From contig CM056742.1 in NCBI GenBank assembly GCA_029851415.1, positions 75,692,748-75,756,747 on the forward strand: a stretch of DNA of 64,000 nt, written 5' to 3'. Shown here in pieces: positions 53,901 through 63,888 of the stretch; within the stretch, counting starts at the first letter, position 1; each line of letters starts with the position of its first letter. The position numbers were made by a program, and so were the translations under genes. The DNA is from Eretmocerus hayati (taxonomy: Eukaryota > Arthropoda > Insecta > Hymenoptera > Aphelinidae). The notes under the pieces are model-generated. The model did no database searches. It had not been told where the DNA came from and saw only the letters and a list, made by a program, of their open reading frames with translations.

Positions 53901-55312
53901 AGTAAGTTAGGTCCTACATGCAAAAAATCATTGATAGATTTCTTATCAGAAGTTTGGAAAGATCCATTGAACACAGTTCGTAACTTTGTAGTGGTACTGC
54001 TTTCTTTAAGCACACCATGGTGTGGCAAGAAAAAATGACCAGTGAGATCAAAGGCTTCAGTGACAGTAGTGAAATGAGACATGTGGTTGAGATCCTCATA
54101 CTCATTCATAAATTCATAGTAAGCATCGTATAATTTTTTATCCCGAGATAGTCTGTTCTCCAACTTATAGAGCAATTGGCGAGCAGAAAAAAAAGATTGT
54201 TCGGGCTTGAAAGTTCCTAGATCAGATTTAAAAGGAAGTCTTACAATATATTTTCCATCCGATCCCCTGGAGTGAGTGGCAACGAAGTGGTCCTCACAGC
54301 GTTGCTCATCGACAGTCCGAAGAGGCTTTTTTAAATTTACCTCTTCCTGTCGCCAAAATCTTTGCAAAAGTTGGTCGACTTCAATCTCAGCAGAGCAGTG
54401 GAGAGCGGTGGCTCGGCGTGGCAAAGAAGCGAATTTACCAGTGGGTCCAGACAAGAGCCAACCAAGTTTAGAACGGGTGGCAATAGGATGGTCAGGCGCA
54501 CCTTTGAGCACCTCCCCTTCAACGAGCTGTGCATGAGGTATAGCGCCAAGCAGAATTTCAACTGGAGCCTTTTCAGAAAAACGGGGATCTGCGAGCTCAA
54601 GCCCCTTGATGTGAGCCCAGTCAGCTGCTGAATTGGTCACACGTGGAGTGTAACGGGTCACCGTTTTGAGTACCATAGCCTCGACATCGAAAGAAAAGCA
54701 GGGGTCGATGCGTGAGGTGACTGTCGCTATTGCAACGCCTTGACAGTAGGTTGGTTTTGCCCCCACCCCCTCAACAGGAGCTGAGACTGACCTTTTTGGT
54801 AGATTCAGACGCTGACACAAGGATTCAGAAATGAAGTTGGTTTGTGAGCATTGATCAACAATTGCTCGGGCAAAAGTGCTATCCCCCTTTTTGTTCGAAA
54901 CTCTAACCCAAGCGGTTGAAAGTAAAACAGTCTCAGTATTTCTGAGTGAGCTTACACTCTGAGAGCTCGTTAAAGTGGTGGAGGGGGTAGTTTTATTAGC
55001 ATCACTGTTTTGAGGATGAGTTGCAGGTTTTGCATTTGTACCATCAGAGTGCAACAAATAGTGGTGCTTAAGATGGCACTTATTGCATTTATTTGGAGCA
55101 GGACATTTGTCAAAAAGGTGGTTTCCCAAACAATTGAAACATCGTTTTTTGGATTTAGCAAAAGCTCTCCTTTCTTCGACGCTCTTAGCTTTGAAAGTTT
55201 CACACTCTCGAATATAATGAGATTGCTGACAACAAAAGCATTTTCTAGCTTGAGATTGATCAGCTGATTGAGAAGTGTGCAGAGATTTCGCACTTTGTTG
55301 CGAATTTTTGGG
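50936..55312 (-). CDS. pol: BEL Pol: zinc knuckles, protease, RT, RNase H, integrase
   Basis: From the frame junction the sequence reads knuckles CFCCQQSHYIREC, CFNCLGNHLFDKC and CNKCHLKHHYLLH. A protease follows with VDQCSQTNFISESL, then RT with FTADIEKMFRQVWV and YMDDV (about 53600), RNase H with GFGDASKHAYSAVVYLR and IPRLELCAALLLAQL, and an integrase zinc module (CHAITLHGG, CAVC). The integrase core has Asp in VDYAGPIPV, Asp in DQGTNLVGAE and Glu in HFGGIWEAAVKSVK. The C-terminal BEL domain ends PVTKLIKL before the TAA at 50936. No stop or frameshift was seen within it. The first ATG-like start in this frame is a TTG, supporting synthesis only as a Gag-Pol fusion. Confidence 0.93.
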   Translation of the reverse strand, partial: PKNSQQSAKSLHTSQSADQSQARKCFCCQQSHYIRECETFKAKSVEERRAFAKSKKRCFNCLGNHLFDKCPAPNKCNKCHLKHHYLLHSDGTNAKPATHPQNSDANKTTPSTTLTSSQSVSSLRNTETVLLSTAWVRVSNKKGDSTFARAIVDQCSQTNFISESLCQRLNLPKRSVSAPVEGVGAKPTYCQGVAIATVTSRIDPCFSFDVEAMVLKTVTRYTPRVTNSAADWAHIKGLELADPRFSEKAPVEILLGAIPHAQLVEGEVLKGAPDHPIATRSKLGWLLSGPTGKFASLPRRATALHCSAEIEVDQLLQRFWRQEEVNLKKPLRTVDEQRCEDHFVATHSRGSDGKYIVRLPFKSDLGTFKPEQSFFSARQLLYKLENRLSRDKKLYDAYYEFMNEYEDLNHMSHFTTVTEAFDLTGHFFLPHHGVLKESSTTTKLRTVFNGSFQTSDKKSINDFLHVGPNLLPELPNFLLNWRKYRYAFTADIEKMFRQVWVHQDDRAFQSILWRRSSNLPVSIFHLNTITYGMTPSPYLANRVRIQLARDEQENFPLGSDALERETYMDDVASGGHSFESAETKQTQLIELCRVGGFNLRKWISNEPNLLIDLPSDLLASHKKLEISESYPDDFEESSAFSILGLQWFPHSDLLKFNQAKIAPTQKWTKRLVLSKIASVYDPLGWLAPMIVTAKIFMQKLWIGKYGWDEELRPHDLETWQRWYSQLHCISAIEIPRWIGYTQNPTIYELHGFGDASKHAYSAVVYLRAASNDGIKVTLLQAKTRVAPIQTVSIPRLELCAALLLAQLASTLLKSLNIHEISVHLYSDAMDVLYWLKDHPSRWPTFVANRCSAIHTLLPQASWKHVRSQENPADLASRGNNPDEMQSAKLWWTGPDWLSLPSSDWPLSRPIERSQESENQPANCLYSLDLATELPQSLVTAKQIFPFAELLDKVSSFLRLTNTTAYLLRFLSKIKPDLFKPDATSDLFQHQNWANVQQFGTYISSQERERAKLAWVYFVQRTHFSHEIATLITDVELSKSHPLSKYCPIVVEGILRVGGRLKHSLLEFDEKCPMILPSDSPFTEMIVRRCHAITLHGGTQITLATLRREFWIPKGRQMVKKVISNCAVCIRYRASTMYQRMAHLPRPRVQPARPFLKSGVDYAGPIPVRPAPGRGRVSSKGYVVVFICLSTKATHLEVVSDYTSKGFIAAFRRFSARRGHCSDLFCDQGTNLVGAEVELRDMFQKSSTFSSQVSDDLSKLQTNWHFNPPGAPHFGGIWEAAVKSVKFHLRRVIGDHTLTYEELSTLLNQIEAILNSRPLVPMSDDVQDSSPICPSHFLIQTGSFILPEKDVSEDKIPAGERWLLVQQMQQQFWKRWSREYLQSLQRRNKWTSVVQNLQLGDLVIIKAENTPPATWPLGRVIEIHPGDDGLVRVATVKTSTSKFKRPVTKLIKLCRDTEV

Positions 55313-55953
55313 GGTGGAATAATAGTAGTAGGTTTTTTGGGTTTCTGCCCATTGACACCACTAGCAGAAGGAATACTCATAAAGCTACTAGCTTCTATAG
55401 CTTCTAAAGTGTTCAAGCGAGTTTTGAGAAATTCCCTCATATGTGCAAAAGTAGGAGGGTCCAAAGATTGACCGAGAGACGTTTCCCACAATTTTCGAGA
55501 TTCGTTATCTAAACGACTAGCTGTGAGGTAAACAAGTAAGTCATCCCAAGATTCAGTAGGCCGTTTCATTGCTTGGAGTGCCAAGAGAGGATTGGTAGTA
55601 CCATTTATCAGAGCCCGCAATTCATCAGCTGATGCGCATTGCAATGGCTTCACTGAAAATAGATCATTCAAATGGGCATTGACCATCCTACGTTTGTTCT
55701 CGTAATTAGCAGTCAACTCATCCCACACCTTTTTGAAGTCAGATTCTTCACCCCCCATAGCTATACCCTGGACTAAGCTAGCTGCTTCGCCCTCTAGGTG
55801 CGCTTTGAGGTAATAGAATTTAACAGTGTCGGAAAAATTGGATTTGATAATAGTAGCAGTAAAAAGTTCTCGGAAACGAGGCCAGTCTTTTACATTGCCC
55901 GAAAAAGGCTTGATATCAATAGGGGCTAGACGTGCAGACTGGATTTCAGGCAT
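55306..55953 (-). CDS. gag: BEL Gag (frame before the shift)
   Basis: The first ATG in frame is at 55953 (MPEIQSARLAPIDIKPF). The start is unusually close to the core motif FSGNVKDWPRFRELFTATI, which in other BEL Gags follows a longer N-terminal region, so about a hundred residues may be missing. Helical Gag sequence follows (YYLKAHLEGEAASLVQGIA, TESWDDLLVYLTASRLD). The frame becomes unnatural after KKPTTIIPPP at 55306-55312, where CCCAAAA in the phase C-CCA-AAA permits a -1 slip. The zinc knuckles and everything beyond are in the -1 frame. Confidence 0.85.
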
Positions 55954-56022
55954 AACTACTTGAGTAGTATTGGTACCTTCACCAACCGTATGCACAGATG
56001 AATGAGTATCTTGGAGCAAGTA

Positions 56023-56039
56023 TCCAGCTCGAAGGACCA
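56023..56039 (-). promoter_or_regulatory. BEL primer binding site, tRNA-Tyr-like
   Basis: Five bases inside the 5' LTR the element strand reads TGGTCCTTCGAGCTGGA. It complements the 3' end of animal tRNA-Tyr (CCGGCTCGAAGGA plus CCA) with one mismatch. Confidence 0.75.
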
Positions 56040-56044
56040 ATAAA

Positions 56045-56399
56045 TGTTTCTATAGTTTATAGCGGGTCAGGCCGATTAATAAGTGCACTCCGAATTATAA
56101 TAAATCACCTTTATATTTATTTGAATAAACGCGTGTACAAGTGGCAGCGAGAGCCAGCGTGCTGCTCGCTGCCATGGCCAACGAGGTATTGATGAGAGAA
56201 GCGTGGAGCGGAAGTGAATCAAAGAGAGAGATAGGCTGTGACGCGTCAGCAGACGGTCACGCCGCGCAAATCATGACAGATTGAATGTAAATTATACAAT
56301 CCTATTAAAAAATAAAAATAGATTCAGATCTTCGACATTAGCTAATTAATTGAAATAAAATAGATTATGATTTTTCAGAAAATTCATCAAAATTCTAAA
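56045..56399 (-). repeat. BEL 5' LTR
   Basis: 355 bp and 99.4 percent identical to 50455-50809. The termini are not a clean TG...CA pair on both sides; the element-sense start TTTAGAATTTT differs from the usual pattern. Confidence 0.95.
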
Positions 56400-56424
56400 G
56401 AATGAACAAGATGGAGAATATTGA

Positions 56425-56770
56425 AAAACCTAATATTATACAAAATTGAATTTTCCTAGGCACCTAATCCCGTGGAGGATTTCATTGAATCAACTCATCC
56501 TGTCATACTTCCTCAACACGCCTGAGCCTCCACTCAAAATTGAAACGAATCCCATCTCAATCGGGAATGAGAGAGTCTTGAATTTCACCAGAATAGCTTC
56601 CATTACGAATGAAAGCGAGACGATCACCGGAATGGCTCAGAATCTCCATTTCTATCTTGATGCTCGAGCTCTTGAGTACAGACGATTCTGTTTTCTGGCT
56701 TGGATACCTCGACCAACTAATCTGGGGAGTTTTTTGGGATGGAATGAGTGACAGAATGGAATTCAATAGA
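56425..56770. other. Remainder of the orphan-gene region, 3' side
   Basis: After the gene's TGA at 56422 no feature is recognised until the inverted satellite begins at about 56780. Confidence 0.4.
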
Positions 56771-56779
56771 CAATTTTAC

Positions 56780-57480
56780 ATGATAGATTCTAGTTCGGGA
56801 TGACTACGGCTCTCAGAGGGTCAGAACTAGCGGTTATTCCAGAGATCCCGGGAAGAATATAACATAATCTCATCGAAAATATCAATTAGCCAATTTGAAA
56901 GGATCCTCAGAGTGATATTGTCAATGAATTTGACTCCAGCATACATTTTACCCAGAGGATAGTCTTTTTGAGACGCTCGTGGCTCTCACAGAGACCGTTC
57001 TAGCCCTTCTTTGAGATTTTTTGCGGAGAAAACCCAATTCCCCCGATGAAAAACATTACTCAATCAATCTCGTGAGTTCTCTAGGCCAGAACTAACAAAT
57101 TCGGATTCAGCACATAATTTTACGAAGAGAATGATCTTCAAGAGACGCTCGTAGCTCTCAGAGGAACAATTCTAGCCCTTCTTCGAGATTTTTTGCGGGA
57201 AAAACACAATTTCTTCGATGAAAAACATTGATTAGTTAATCTATTGAGTTCTCTAGGCTAAAACTAACAACAAATTCGGATCCAGCACACGATTTTACGT
57301 GAGAAATGAGCTTTTCCAGATGCTTACGGCTTTCCGAGAGTCGGAGCTAGCGGTTATTCTAGATTTTTCTTTGAGGAAATGACATTTTTCCATCGATAAA
57401 CATTGATTTTCCAATCTGGAGAATTGCCTCATGGAAAACTAACGATGAATTTGATTCTGGCAGACAATTTCACATTGAAA
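56780..57480 (-). repeat. 175-bp subterminal satellite, right arm (inverted)
   Basis: The same unit as 46446-47174, on the other strand, with GCTCGTGGCTCTCAC-type markers at about 56976, 57150 and 57325. It leads into the unique terminal inverted repeat (57480-57721). Confidence 0.85.
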
Positions 57481-57723
57481 ACTGTATCTCAGAAGAAATT
57501 TTGATTTGTATTGGGGTGCTCGTGGCCGGTAGCCACGAGTATTTGAACGCTGCAAATGAGCTACGCCGAACGATCCACATGAAAAATTCCGTTCTTCAGA
57601 GGCACGGTTTGAAAGTCGAATTCGACACCGGTCGCGGTTGGTATATCATTTTTTGGTGATAAAAAGACGATCTCGGGAGCGTGCTAAGGTTTGCGTTCAA
57701 CTTAGGAAATAACGGACACCCTA

Positions 57724-57872
57724 TTATACACTGATATTCCTACCGTTTCCCGCACGATTATGAAGTTATAGCAACTTAATCTAAAATTTGTAGACAGTCG
57801 TTATTTGACTATGAAGGGACTTCATAACACGGACTTTATCAAAAATTTTCAAGCAGTATACAGATGCCCCTG
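57724..57872. other. Spacer between the TA-flanked element and repeat R
   Basis: Short AT-rich DNA. No feature seen. Confidence 0.4.
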
Positions 57873-58148
57873 AATAGAGAACACGCATGCAATGAAATTA
57901 CTTTGTTGAAATGAGATTGATGACGTGAAAAACGAAAATACAATACAGTTTGTTATTTGGTGAACGATAAGTATTCTTAAATATTCATTGAAAGTTGGAT
58001 GCCCGTTCAAATCGATGTCACGTGATCACTGTCCCCCACCAACCAGACTGTCAGCAATCGGCCGGGTTTGTTCGTCGTGGTAAAGTTGACGTTGTAGATT
58101 GGGATTGACCGCATCATTACCTACTCCCGTGAGTGCCCACAAGTGCCC

Positions 58149-58838
58149 TTGCGGAGATAAGTGATCCTGGCAGCGCAATTGTCAGCTACAGGGATCCCGA
58201 AAAGAGGGATCGTTACTTCAAGAACTCCTTCATACAAATCCGCGCTGACAAAAACTCCTCCAGCCTCCAATTTTCCAAGATTATTGATAAACATGCTGAA
58301 ACCAATCACTCCAGTACGCCCCTTCTACTGCACGTGGAGACATGTTCGCGGTATAGAAATACTTGTGTTGAGAAAAGACAACACCCGTATCCTCGGAAAT
58401 CTCTTGCTCTCTATTAGTTTTCCCACACTGGGAATTGTTGTCAACAAGCATGAAAGTCCAGATCACCAGCTGCCTTGCGTAAGTTACGCATGGACGTTGT
58501 GTGAGACAGCGAATGATCTGGACTTTCATGCTTGTGGGTAACAATTCCGAGTGTGGAAAAACTAGCGGGAAGCAAGAGATTTCCAAGAAGCCAGGTATTT
58601 CCTTTTCCCAAGGCGAGTGTTTCTATACCACGAACATGTCCCCACGTGCAGTAAAAGAGGCGTACTGGCGTGCTTGGTTCCAGGGTGTTTATCAATAATC
58701 GTGGAAAATTGGAAGCTGGAGGAGTTTTTCTAAGCGCGGATTTGTATAGAGGAGTTCTTGAAGTATCGATCCATCTTTTTGGAATTCTTGTAGCTGACAA
58801 TTTCGGTGCCAGGATCACTTTTCTCCCATGCGGGGCTC
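58149..58838. mobile_element. Foldback element, 690 bp, same family as 31348-32012
   Basis: The arms mirror from AGTGATCCTGGC and AATTGTCAGCTAC inward to AAGCATGAAAGTCCAGATCA, with the centre near 58485. The uninterrupted copy of R at about 24509 shows the insertion point (AGTGCCC before CATATGAGC). A clear target duplication was not resolved. Confidence 0.85.
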
Positions 58839-58992
58839 CATATGAGCTGCATCTGCATAACATTGTCATTCTAATGCCATGCGAGCGTGAACAGCTGTGC
58901 ACAGCCATGCACTAGACAAGCAGTGTTGTGTACTCTTATGTTATCTGATGATAACAACATGTCGCAAAAATGAAATCATGACAATTTATTAG

Positions 58993-59291
58993 TGTTGAGA
59001 TATGTGTACATTTAGCTGTGATACTGACATTAGCAGAAGCTATTAGGTAGTTGTGTAAGGAAACTGCCATACCGACTTTGGCGACAGCGCCACAAGATGA
59101 TAAATATGAATATGTACGAAGGAGAAGCGCTGCGCCGAGTGCGGCAGATCGGATAAGAGCGTTGTAAGAGGAAAATGTGTAAGGGACCGTGGAACTCGGA
59201 GCAAGTATTGAATCAATATTATTTAGTGAAACAAGTTTTATTGAAGTTGAAGTCCACAACGATCCAAGGAAAATTACCTCTTTTCTCAACA
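58993..59291 (+). repeat. Copia 5' LTR
   Basis: 299 bp. The following TGGTAGCAG (59293-59301) matches the complement of the initiator Met tRNA 3' end for nine bases and may be the primer site. Confidence 0.93.
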
Positions 59292-59315
59292 TGGTAGCAG
59301 TTGCTGAGGTTATAA

Positions 59316-62300
59316 ATGTGGAAGAATATCACTGATCATTTGATGAGAAGCAGCATTGGTGATGAATTAGAAGGATCGCCCCAAGATCAAGAAAAGAGTG
59401 AAAAATCGTTTACAAGTGAAACCGAGTTCCAAGAAAGTGAAGAAGTTGCAGAATTAAGTGGAGAAGCTCCCAGTGGAAATACAGAAGAAATGGCAGGAGA
59501 TTCTACAGTGCCAGTTTTTGACGGAGAAGACTACAGTAGTTGGAGAAAAAAAATTGAAATGCTCTTGAAACTGAGGAAGTGTCACAAAGTGATTACGAGA
59601 GCAAAAACGAGTACTGATGGAGCAGATTGGGATGATCAAGATCTCAAGGCAGTGAATTACATCTACAGTGGGATCAGGAATAAGCAATTGGAGTTTGTGA
59701 GTTAATTTGAAATGGCCTACGATATTATAAAAAAATTTGATGAACTGTATTTGCCCCATTCGACGGCGCTCCAAATTGTCTTAAGGAATCGAATAGAAAA
59801 GTTACGTTTGAAAGACTATGAGAACTGTGAAGAATTCTTTGGTGATTTTGAGAAAATGACTAATGAACTAAAAACTGCTGGGGCACAAGTGAATGAAAAA
59901 GAAAAGTGAATCATCTTTTGAGGACATTGCCGGAAAATTACAGTCATATTGGTGATCTGATTGATGTATTGCCAGAAGAACAACGCACAACAGAGTACGT
60001 GAAAAGTAAGATTGAAATGTAAAATTTCTTAAAATCGAGTGAAGAAGGCGCGGGCCCAAAAGCGAGCGCATATAATACGACAGTGAAACAAGAGCAGACT
60101 TGCTTCATTTGTAGCAAACCCGGTCACATAGCAAGAGATTCCGCGAAAAAGAATTCGCAAAACTCTATTCGAAGAGGGAGAGGCGCACCGAGAGGAAACA
60201 TGAATCATCGCGGCGGCCGTCCCTTCGGCAGGGGGCACGTGCACCAATACAACCATACAGGTAGAGGATAACAACGAGGCGGTTATCGCGGCGGTGACGG
60301 TTACTATGCCGGCCACAATCCTTCTTATGGATACTACAATCATCATCGTGGTGGTGGAGGAAATACTCCGAATCAACATCAGCAGCAGCAACAGCAACAG
60401 TAAATGGGCCTCAATACGTTCAATCTAGGAGTGCAGGTAAACGCGCTAGTATCGACTTGTGGTGTAGAGACAGATTTCAAAAATGAGTCAGCTCAAAGAG
60501 TTGATTGGCTTTTGGACAGTGGTTGCACTGATCACGTAATCAATCATGAGGAATATTTTTACGATTTCAAGAGTTTGTTAGAGCCAGAAAGAGTAAAAGT
60601 TGCTGATGGAAAATTTTTGAGAGCCACAAAAGTAGGAACAGTCCTAAGTAGATTCCCATTATACAATGAGTAAGTTTCGATCAGAATGATTGATGTATAT
60701 TTTGTCAAAGAGTTAGACAGAAATTTGATAAGTTACGCCAAAATAACAGATCACAACAAAATAGTTTCATTAGGAAATGATTCAAAAATTTATAATAGAG
60801 GAAGAAAATTAATAGCAATCGCATGGGAAGAAAATAGGCTTTACAGGATGAATAGTTTCTCTATAAAGAAAGAAGTTCAAGCAAATACAGTGAGTACAAT
60901 GACTGATAAAGAAAGATGACATAGAATCTTCGGCCATGTAAATTTCAAATACTTGAATATTTTGAACAGAAATGAATCACTGGAAGGAATACCAGAAAAT
61001 TTAGAAGCAAATTTCTTGAAGTGCAGAACTTGTATTGAGAACAAGATGCATAACACTCCTTTTTTGAATAACAGAACTAGAGCTAGAGAAATTTTAGAGA
61101 TTGTGCATCTAGATGTGAATGGGCCTCATGCAACTATTGGTATAAACGGTGAGAAATATTTTGTCAGTTTCATTGACGACTACAGTAAAATAGCCAGAGT
61201 CTATGTTATAAAAACTGAAGATGAAGTTTTTGACTGTTTTGTGACCTTTGTGAATGAGGTAGAAAAGATAAAAACTTTGAGGTGTGACAATGGGTTAGAG
61301 TATTTGAATAAAAGAATCTATGATTCTACAAGAAGCAAAGGTATAGTAATAGACAAATGTCCACCTTATGTTCATGAATTAAATGGGACTGCAGAGAGAT
61401 ATAACAGATCCATCATGGAGATAGTAAGATGTTTATCAGATGAAGCTAAACTAGAGAGGAAGTATTGGCCTGAAGTCGTTTTGACAGCTGCTTATTTGAA
61501 AAATAGAACATTGGCAAACACTTTTGGAAAGAAAACACCTTTCGAAATTATGTTTGGTATGAAACCAAATGTGAAGCATTTAAGAATCTATGGAAGTAAC
61601 GTCTTCGTAAGGATACTAGAGGCTAGAAGAATTTCCAAATGGAACAAGAAGGCTGAATTAGGAATTTTAATTGGATACACTAATTTTTGCGTGATAATAG
61701 CAGCTGATTTGCGAGTCAAATTAATAATAAATAAATAAATAATTTGACTCGCAAATCAGCTGCTATTATTACGCAAAATGTAAATTGAAGCGAGTGACTC
61801 TACCATGGATACACTAATGTTGGATACAAGGTTTTGATTGATAACCAAATCAAAATCGCTGCCCATACTGACATTGTTGAGAGAGATACAAATTGCATTG
61901 GTTTGGATGAGTCAGAGGAAGAATCTTTGTCAGATTCTGAAAATTATGATGGAAAACTGTCAAGTGAAAATGAAAACAAAAACGAAAACAGATCAGCTAA
62001 TGATGTACAAGAGTTGAGGAGATCAACCAGGCAAAGAAAGCCAAATTTAGATGAGAATTTCATATATTATAATGTAATCTATGTGAATTATTGTAGCGCT
62101 GATGTGCGAGCAAATTTTGAGGAGGCGATGAGCTGTCCTGAAGCTGAATCTTGGAAAGAGGCAACAGATGAATAAATGTCTTGTTTAGAAAAGGATGGAA
62201 CTTATGAATATGTTGAATTGCCAGAGAAGGCAAAAGCTCTAGATGTTTAATGGATATTCACAAAGAAACCAGGAAATGTGTACAAAGCAAGGTTAATTGT

Positions 62301-63535
62301 TTTAGGGTACCAACAAAATGAGATGATTGAAGATATTCATTCACCGGTAGCAAAAAAGATAACTTTGAAAATCTTATTATCTTATTGTTGTAAAGATGGA
62401 TTTTATGTTGAACAAATGGATGTAGAAACAGCTTTTCTAAATGGTAAAGGTACTTCAGAGGTGTATATTAAGCAACCGAAGGGTTACCAAGATGGTACGA
62501 ACAGAGTTTGTAAGCTTATAAAAGCACCTTATGGATTGAAAGAAAGTCCTAGGGAATGGTACGATTGTTTTGATGAGTTTCTACGAGAACTAGGCTTCAA
62601 GAAGAGTAAATATGATTCCTGTTTGTATTACTTGATTTTGGAAGAAGTGACAATTTATATAATAATTTTTGTAGATGATTTGCTCATTTGCTGTAAAAAC
62701 AAGAGTCAAATCAATAGAGTGAAGAACTTTTTGAATGAAAAGTTTAAAATGAAAGATTTGGGTCAAGTCAAAACTTATTTGGGAATCAATATTGAGTATG
62801 ACATAGAATCAGGAGAGATGACTTTGGATCAGAAAAGTTACATTGAATCTATTGGTAGAAAATACAGAATTCAGGATGCTAAGACATATGAAACACCGAT
62901 GGAAGAAAATCTCAAATTACACAAAGCTGAGTATGAAATGAATAATATTGGATACAGGGATTTGATAGGTGCTTTGGCATATGTGAGTGCTGGAACTAGA
63001 TCAGATATAAGCTATAGTGTGAACTATTTGAGTAGATTTCAAAACTGTTGTGACGAGACACACTTCAAGTATGCTTTGAGAGTTTTGAAATATCTCTATA
63101 GTACAAAAGACCTGAAGCTGACATTCACCAGAGAAGAGAGTTGTGAAGTTTTAGATTGTTATGTAGATGCTGATTGGGCAGGCGACTCAACAGACAGAAG
63201 GTCTACCACAGGTTACTCTTTAAGATTTTATGGAAATGTCATTCATTGGAAATCCAGGAAACAAGGAAGTGTTACAAAAGCTTCTACTTATGCTGAATAT
63301 GCTGCTTCATCAGAAGCAGTTGAACTCGGGTGCTATAAGTATAGCTAGATTTGGTAACTATACTAAGAATTCTAAGTGCATAGAAGTTCACTATCACTTT
63401 GTAAATGAAGAATACATGGATGGCATAATTGATATGGAGAAGATGAATTCAGAAAATGACATAGCTGACATTTTTACTAAAGCACTTGGGAGAGTCAAGT
63501 TTGTGAAATTCAGAAATTTATCAAATGTGAAATAG
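59316..63535 (+). pseudogene. Copia gag-pol pseudogene
   Basis: The Gag part starts at 59316 and contains FDGEDYSSWRKKIEMLLKLR. It has an in-frame TAA at 59703 and a frameshift near 59905. The zinc knuckle CFICSKPGHIARDS has lost its last Cys, and a Gly/Arg-rich stretch with a glutamine tail follows. The protease motif is WLLDSGCTDHVINH. A TAA at 60671 and a TGA at 60917 interrupt the frame before the integrase (HLDVNGPHATIG, RCDNGLEYL, NGTAERYNRS). A hairpin insertion shifts the frame at 61685. TAA codons at 62173 and about 62248 precede the RT (EQMDVETAFLNG, FVDDLLICC) and RNase H (DCYVDADWAGDSTDRR). A last frameshift lies at about 63340. It cannot make working enzymes. Confidence 0.92.
61685..61805. 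mobile_element. 121-bp hairpin-plus-tail insertion in the Copia integrase
   Basis: Arms 61685-61722 and 61741-61778 are 38 bp with one mismatch, and the loop is an 18-bp AATAAATA run. A 27-bp tail (61779-61805) follows. A 13-bp duplication TGGATACACTAAT flanks the whole (61672-61684, 61806-61818), and reading across one copy restores the codon order of the host frame. It is not a recognised element class. Confidence 0.75.
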
Positions 63536-63589
63536 AAAAACTGAGAAATGGTTGTAAGTCAGCTGTAACAGCATGAATGTAAGGAGGCG

Positions 63590-63888
63590 TGTTGAGATAT
63601 GTGTACATTCAGCTGTGACACTGACATAAGCAGAAGCTATTAGGTAGTTGTGTAAGGAAACTGCCATACCGACTTTGGCGACAGCGCCACGAGATGATGA
63701 ATATGAATATGTGCGAAGGAGAAGCGCTGCGCCAAGTGCGGCAGATCGGATAAGAACGTTGTAAGAGAAAGATGTGTAAGGGAGCGTGGAACTCGGGGTG
63801 AGTATTGAATAAATATTATTTAGTGAAACAAGTGATATTGAAGTTGAAGTCCACAACAATCCAAGGGAAATTACCTCTTTTCTCAACG
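63590..63888 (+). repeat. Copia 3' LTR
   Basis: 299 bp, preceded by the purine run AAGGAGGCG. About 6-7 percent diverged from the 5' LTR. Confidence 0.93.

Larger units (their letters stand above)
50455..56399 (-). mobile_element. BEL/Pao LTR retrotransposon
   Basis: 5,945 bp on the minus strand with 355-bp LTRs (50455-50809, 56045-56399) that differ at two positions. GAATGA directly flanks both ends (50449-50454, 56400-56405), giving a 5-6-bp target duplication inside the orphan pseudogene. It has a primer site for tRNA-Tyr, Gag and Pol in different frames joined at a slippery-type sequence, and intact protease, RT, RNase H, integrase and C-terminal domains. Confidence 0.95.
44721..57721 (+). 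mobile_element. TA-flanked TIR element with satellite arms and an orphan gene
   Basis: The left end is GGGTGTCTGTTATTTCCCAA (44721); the right end (57721) is its reverse complement with few changes. Both are bordered by TA. The inverted match continues for about 300 bp (AACGCAAACCT, GATATACCAACCGC, GGATCGTTCGGC, CGTGGCTACCGGCCACGAGC) and then through arrays of a 175-bp unit. The full span is 13.0 kb. Removing the nested pogo element (45030-46443) and BEL element (50455-56399) leaves about 5.6 kb, holding a hairpin insertion (47175-49015) and a broken gene of an uncharacterised invertebrate family (about 49670-50454, ending 56424). Whether that gene supplied the transposase is unknown. Confidence 0.65.
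58993..63888 (+). mobile_element. Decayed Copia LTR retrotransposon
   Basis: 299-bp LTRs (58993-59291, 63590-63888) begin TGTTGAGATATGTG and end TTTTCTCAAC plus A or G, and differ at about 20 positions. ATTAG is duplicated at 58988-58992 and 63889-63893. The empty site is intact in the R copy near 24667. The internal gag-pol has several stops and frameshifts. Confidence 0.95.

Noticed and set aside
58133..58915. Open frames up to 155 codons in the 58-kb foldback
   Set aside because: Shadows of palindrome arms on both strands, with mutual overlap.
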